A stretch of 51,293 bases of DNA, taken from NCBI GenBank assembly GCA_964599275.1, contig CAZRFK010000007.1, positions 1-51,293 of the forward strand, read 5' to 3'. Position numbers and translations under genes: made by a program. Numbering within the stretch: the stretch's first letter is position 1; the number at the start of each line of letters is the position of its first letter. The DNA comes from PUMD01 sp964599275. GTDB lineage: Bacteria > Bacillota > Sulfobacillia > SLMV01. This document shows, piece by piece, positions 49,681-51,293 of the stretch. The notes beneath the pieces were generated by a model. The model was not told where the DNA came from, made no database searches, and saw only the letters and a list, made by a program, of their open reading frames with translations.

Positions 49681-50367
49681 ATGTGCAGTAATGATGAATT
49701 ACCACTTGTTTTTGCCACTGGAAACCAGCACAAGGTGAATGAATTTCGAGAAATTTGCAGCGATCTTCCCCTGAAACTTGCCAAATTGTCGGAGTTTCCC
49801 CAGGTTGACTCACCTGAAGAAACAGGTGTGACCTTTTGCGAGAATGCATTGCAAAAAACAATGAATGTTTGTAAGAATTTAGACCTTCCCAGCTGCGCGG
49901 ATGATTCAGGGTTAAGCGTCGTCACCCTGGATGGTATCCCTGGGATTCATTCTGCGAGATTTGCGGGGCCGAATGCTACACCTGATGAGAAGAATAAAAA
50001 ATTGCTGCAGATGTTGAACGGATGCTGCGACCGAACTGCTTATTTTACATGTGCCGCTGTTATAGCGGTGGGGGAACATCATTTAAGTCAATGGGGGGCT
50101 GTACGTTCGCCCGCATCTTTGGGATGGGAAAGGCATATGGCCACCGGTTATTGGATATGGCGGGGTGAAACTGCGGTGTTTGGATGGATTACTGACAAAA
50201 TTCGTGGTGATAAAGGATTCGGTTATGACCCTATTTTTTATCATCCGGCAAGTAATAGAACTTTTGCCCAGATGACAATGACGGAGAAAAATAATGTAAG
50301 TCATCGGGGATCTGCCTTCCATATGATGAAAAGGCAACTGGCTCTACTGTTTGAAGGTAGTTTTTGA
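49681..50367 (+). CDS. rdgB: RdgB/HAM1 dITP/XTP pyrophosphatase with an internal insertion
   Basis: A 228-residue nucleotide-pool sanitiser that hydrolyses XTP and dITP to monophosphates. Family motifs: VFATGNQHKVNEF, ETGVTFCENAL, ADDSGLSV, GIPGIHSARFAG, GDKGFGYDPIF and VSHRG. Most members have about 195-205 residues. Here roughly 28-30 extra residues (about 130-160, HHLSQWGAVRSPASLGWERH onward) lie between the AAVIAV strand and the FGYDP block, a region otherwise conserved. The frame is open throughout, but two compensating frame errors cannot be excluded. It is downstream of rph. Confidence 0.88.
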   Translation: MCSNDELPLVFATGNQHKVNEFREICSDLPLKLAKLSEFPQVDSPEETGVTFCENALQKTMNVCKNLDLPSCADDSGLSVVTLDGIPGIHSARFAGPNATPDEKNKKLLQMLNGCCDRTAYFTCAAVIAVGEHHLSQWGAVRSPASLGWERHMATGYWIWRGETAVFGWITDKIRGDKGFGYDPIFYHPASNRTFAQMTMTEKNNVSHRGSAFHMMKRQLALLFEGSF

Positions 50368-50409
50368 TTATGTAGCTACAATGTAACTAAAAATTTAGTT
50401 CATTTTGAT

Positions 50410-50438
50410 TTGACAAATTGCTATTCATAAAATATACT
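50410..50438 (+). promoter_or_regulatory. Sigma-A promoter of the tRNA-Pro gene
   Basis: Perfect TTGACA (50410-50415), a 17-base spacer, and TATACT (50433-50438). The tRNA 5' end is 27 bases past the -10 box. Confidence 0.85.
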
Positions 50439-50465
50439 GCAATAGTGTTACAATTGAATTAACGA

Positions 50466-50541
50466 CGGAGCGTAGCGCAGCTTGGTTTAGCGCGCCTGCT
50501 TTGGGAGCAGGAGGTCGCCAGTTCAAATCTGGCCGCTCCGA
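50466..50541 (+). tRNA. tRNA-Pro (anticodon UGG)
   Basis: A 76-base cloverleaf. Acceptor stem CGGAGCG/CGCTCCG, D-arm GCGC...GCGC, anticodon stem CCTGC/GCAGG with loop TTTGGGA (anticodon TGG), T-arm GCCAG/CTGGC with loop TTCAAAT. Discriminator A. The 3' CCA is not encoded (ACATC follows) and must be added by the CCA enzyme. It has its own promoter and terminator. Confidence 0.96.
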
Positions 50542-50545
50542 CATC

Positions 50546-50582
50546 AAGGGTCCCTACTTTGGTTGGTAGGGGCTCTTTTATT
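50546..50582 (+). terminator. Terminator after tRNA-Pro
   Basis: AAGGGTCCCTAC pairs with GTAGGGGCTCTT, with one mismatch and one wobble. TTTTATTTTTT follows directly. The 240 bases from here to the next gene hold no supported ORF. Confidence 0.75.
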
Positions 50583-50822
50583 TTTTATGATTAGACCCTT
50601 CTACTTGAAATAAAATGGGTGAGTCACGGTCAATCCACAAATCCGCAGGCCAAAGTGCGCTATCTCTTGGCAGATGGTATCCTTCAGGGTAAAAAAAGTT
50701 GTACTTTCTTGTTTACAGGTGGTTCTGGTTTATATAAAATACATCGGTGGAGGGTTTTGTTATTTAAATAACAAGCTGGGATTGACACAAAATTACTTTC
50801 ACATAGAGGGGGTCATCTAGGT

Positions 50823-51293
50823 ATGTTTTTTGCAGTGCCTTTAATTGGATACTCAGTTCTGGTAATGGTAGCAACAATTGTATTCTTGCTCAGCTGCTAT
50901 ACGTCCTTTAGTGCGGGGCTTATACCGTTGGGTCTTTTAAAAGGTGTAATACTTATTTCTCTTGTCTATCAGTACCGAATCGAAAGTGTGGAAAGTTTGC
51001 TCAAAAACAAAACTCAAAATGTCGAATCAACATACGAGGTGGAGGATTTCCTTAACGGTTTTTCTGTTTTGTCTGGAGCATTAGCAGCATTTGGGCTCAG
51101 TGTAGAATTTGGATTGGGTGCCGTTGTTGCCTCGTGTATAGTTGGTATTATAGCAACTCTGCTGGTCCCGGAATACGATGTTCCCGTGTACTGCGGAGCT
51201 TTTGTGGGAATGGCTTCGCCTGCTGTCGTGTCCGGTTACACCTTTGTCGCTTTAGCAGGGTTTTTGGCGGGACTGTTGTTTGTGGCTTCCCGA
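50823..51293 (+). CDS. Integral membrane protein, 3' end cut by the window
   Basis: The first 157 codons of a gene that runs off the end of the window. ATG at 50823 is preceded by AGAGGGGG. Predicted helices: about residues 4-24 (VPLIGYSVLVMVATIVFLL), 29-47 (FSAGLIPLGLLKGVILISLVY), 82-116 (FSVLSGALAAFGLSV and GAVVASCIVGIIATLLV) and 121-155 (PVYCGAFVGMASPAVV onward). A charged loop separates helices 2 and 3. The Gly- and small-residue-rich helices suggest a transporter or channel, but I do not recognise the family. Confidence 0.7.
   Translation, partial: MFFAVPLIGYSVLVMVATIVFLLSCYTSFSAGLIPLGLLKGVILISLVYQYRIESVESLLKNKTQNVESTYEVEDFLNGFSVLSGALAAFGLSVEFGLGAVVASCIVGIIATLLVPEYDVPVYCGAFVGMASPAVVSGYTFVALAGFLAGLLFVASR

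Noticed and set aside
1..51293. CRISPR arrays, insertion sequences, prophage genes
   Set aside because: No regularly spaced repeats, transposase or integrase motifs, or phage structural genes were seen on either strand.

Overview
The window reads as chromosomal DNA of an anaerobic, Gram-positive-type bacterium (Bacillota/Clostridia-like). Supporting signs are strong Shine-Dalgarno (SD) sites, frequent TTG and GTG starts, a short HisG with HisZ, a YerC/HisR-type TrpR-family regulator, an Asp23/Gls24 domain, an amidase with copper-amine-oxidase-like stalk domains, and a K+-dependent-type membrane pyrophosphatase. Many proteins are rich in Asp/Glu, which would fit a salt- or soda-adapted organism, but that is inference and I cannot name a genus. 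Two assembly gaps are present (100 N at 3864-3963, 10 N at 6079-6088). I saw no prophage, insertion sequence or CRISPR array.

Region 1 (1-19.1 kb) is a patchwork of peptide and amino-acid derivative metabolism on both strands: the end of a hydantoinase-like gene and an M20 carbamoylase/amidohydrolase, an Fe/Mn superoxide dismutase homologue, M42 and M24 peptidases, a cysteine-synthase-like PLP enzyme, a broken membrane/zinc-ribbon locus, a DUF362 protein, a THEP1-type NTPase, a solitary DNA methyltransferase, the TldD/TldE protease pair, a D-amino-acid aminotransferase, and an S9 peptidase translationally coupled to an N-acyl-D-amino-acid deacylase. A Nudix gene follows.

Region 2 (19.2-26.3 kb) holds a small membrane protein gene divergent from a TrpR-like regulator, then a compact histidine operon hisZ-hisG-hisD-hisB-hisA-hisF-hisIE. 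A good sigma-A promoter and a four-box dyad lie in front of hisZ. hisH and hisC are missing from the cluster.

Region 3 (26.3-34.7 kb) holds an exported deacylase paralogue divergent from an exported nitrilase-superfamily enzyme, a LiaF-like membrane protein, an AstE/AspA-type deacylase, a second (cytoplasmic) nitrilase-type amidase, a DUF523 protein, a long TPR protein and a P-loop/Asp23 fusion.

Region 4 (34.7-43.6 kb) is a glycolytic operon, gap - pgk::tpiA fusion - gpmI - eno, running into secG, an ion-pumping pyrophosphatase (hppA) and an HD-domain hydrolase. The glycolytic genes cover the lower half of glycolysis down to phosphoenolpyruvate. The pyrophosphatase could recover energy from PPi.

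Region 5 (43.8-51.3 kb) holds a GNAT acetyltransferase, smpB and ssrA (trans-translation pair), dinB, a cell-wall amidase, rph, rdgB, tRNA-Pro(UGG) and the start of a membrane protein cut by the window end. Several promoters, terminators and palindromic operator candidates are readable.
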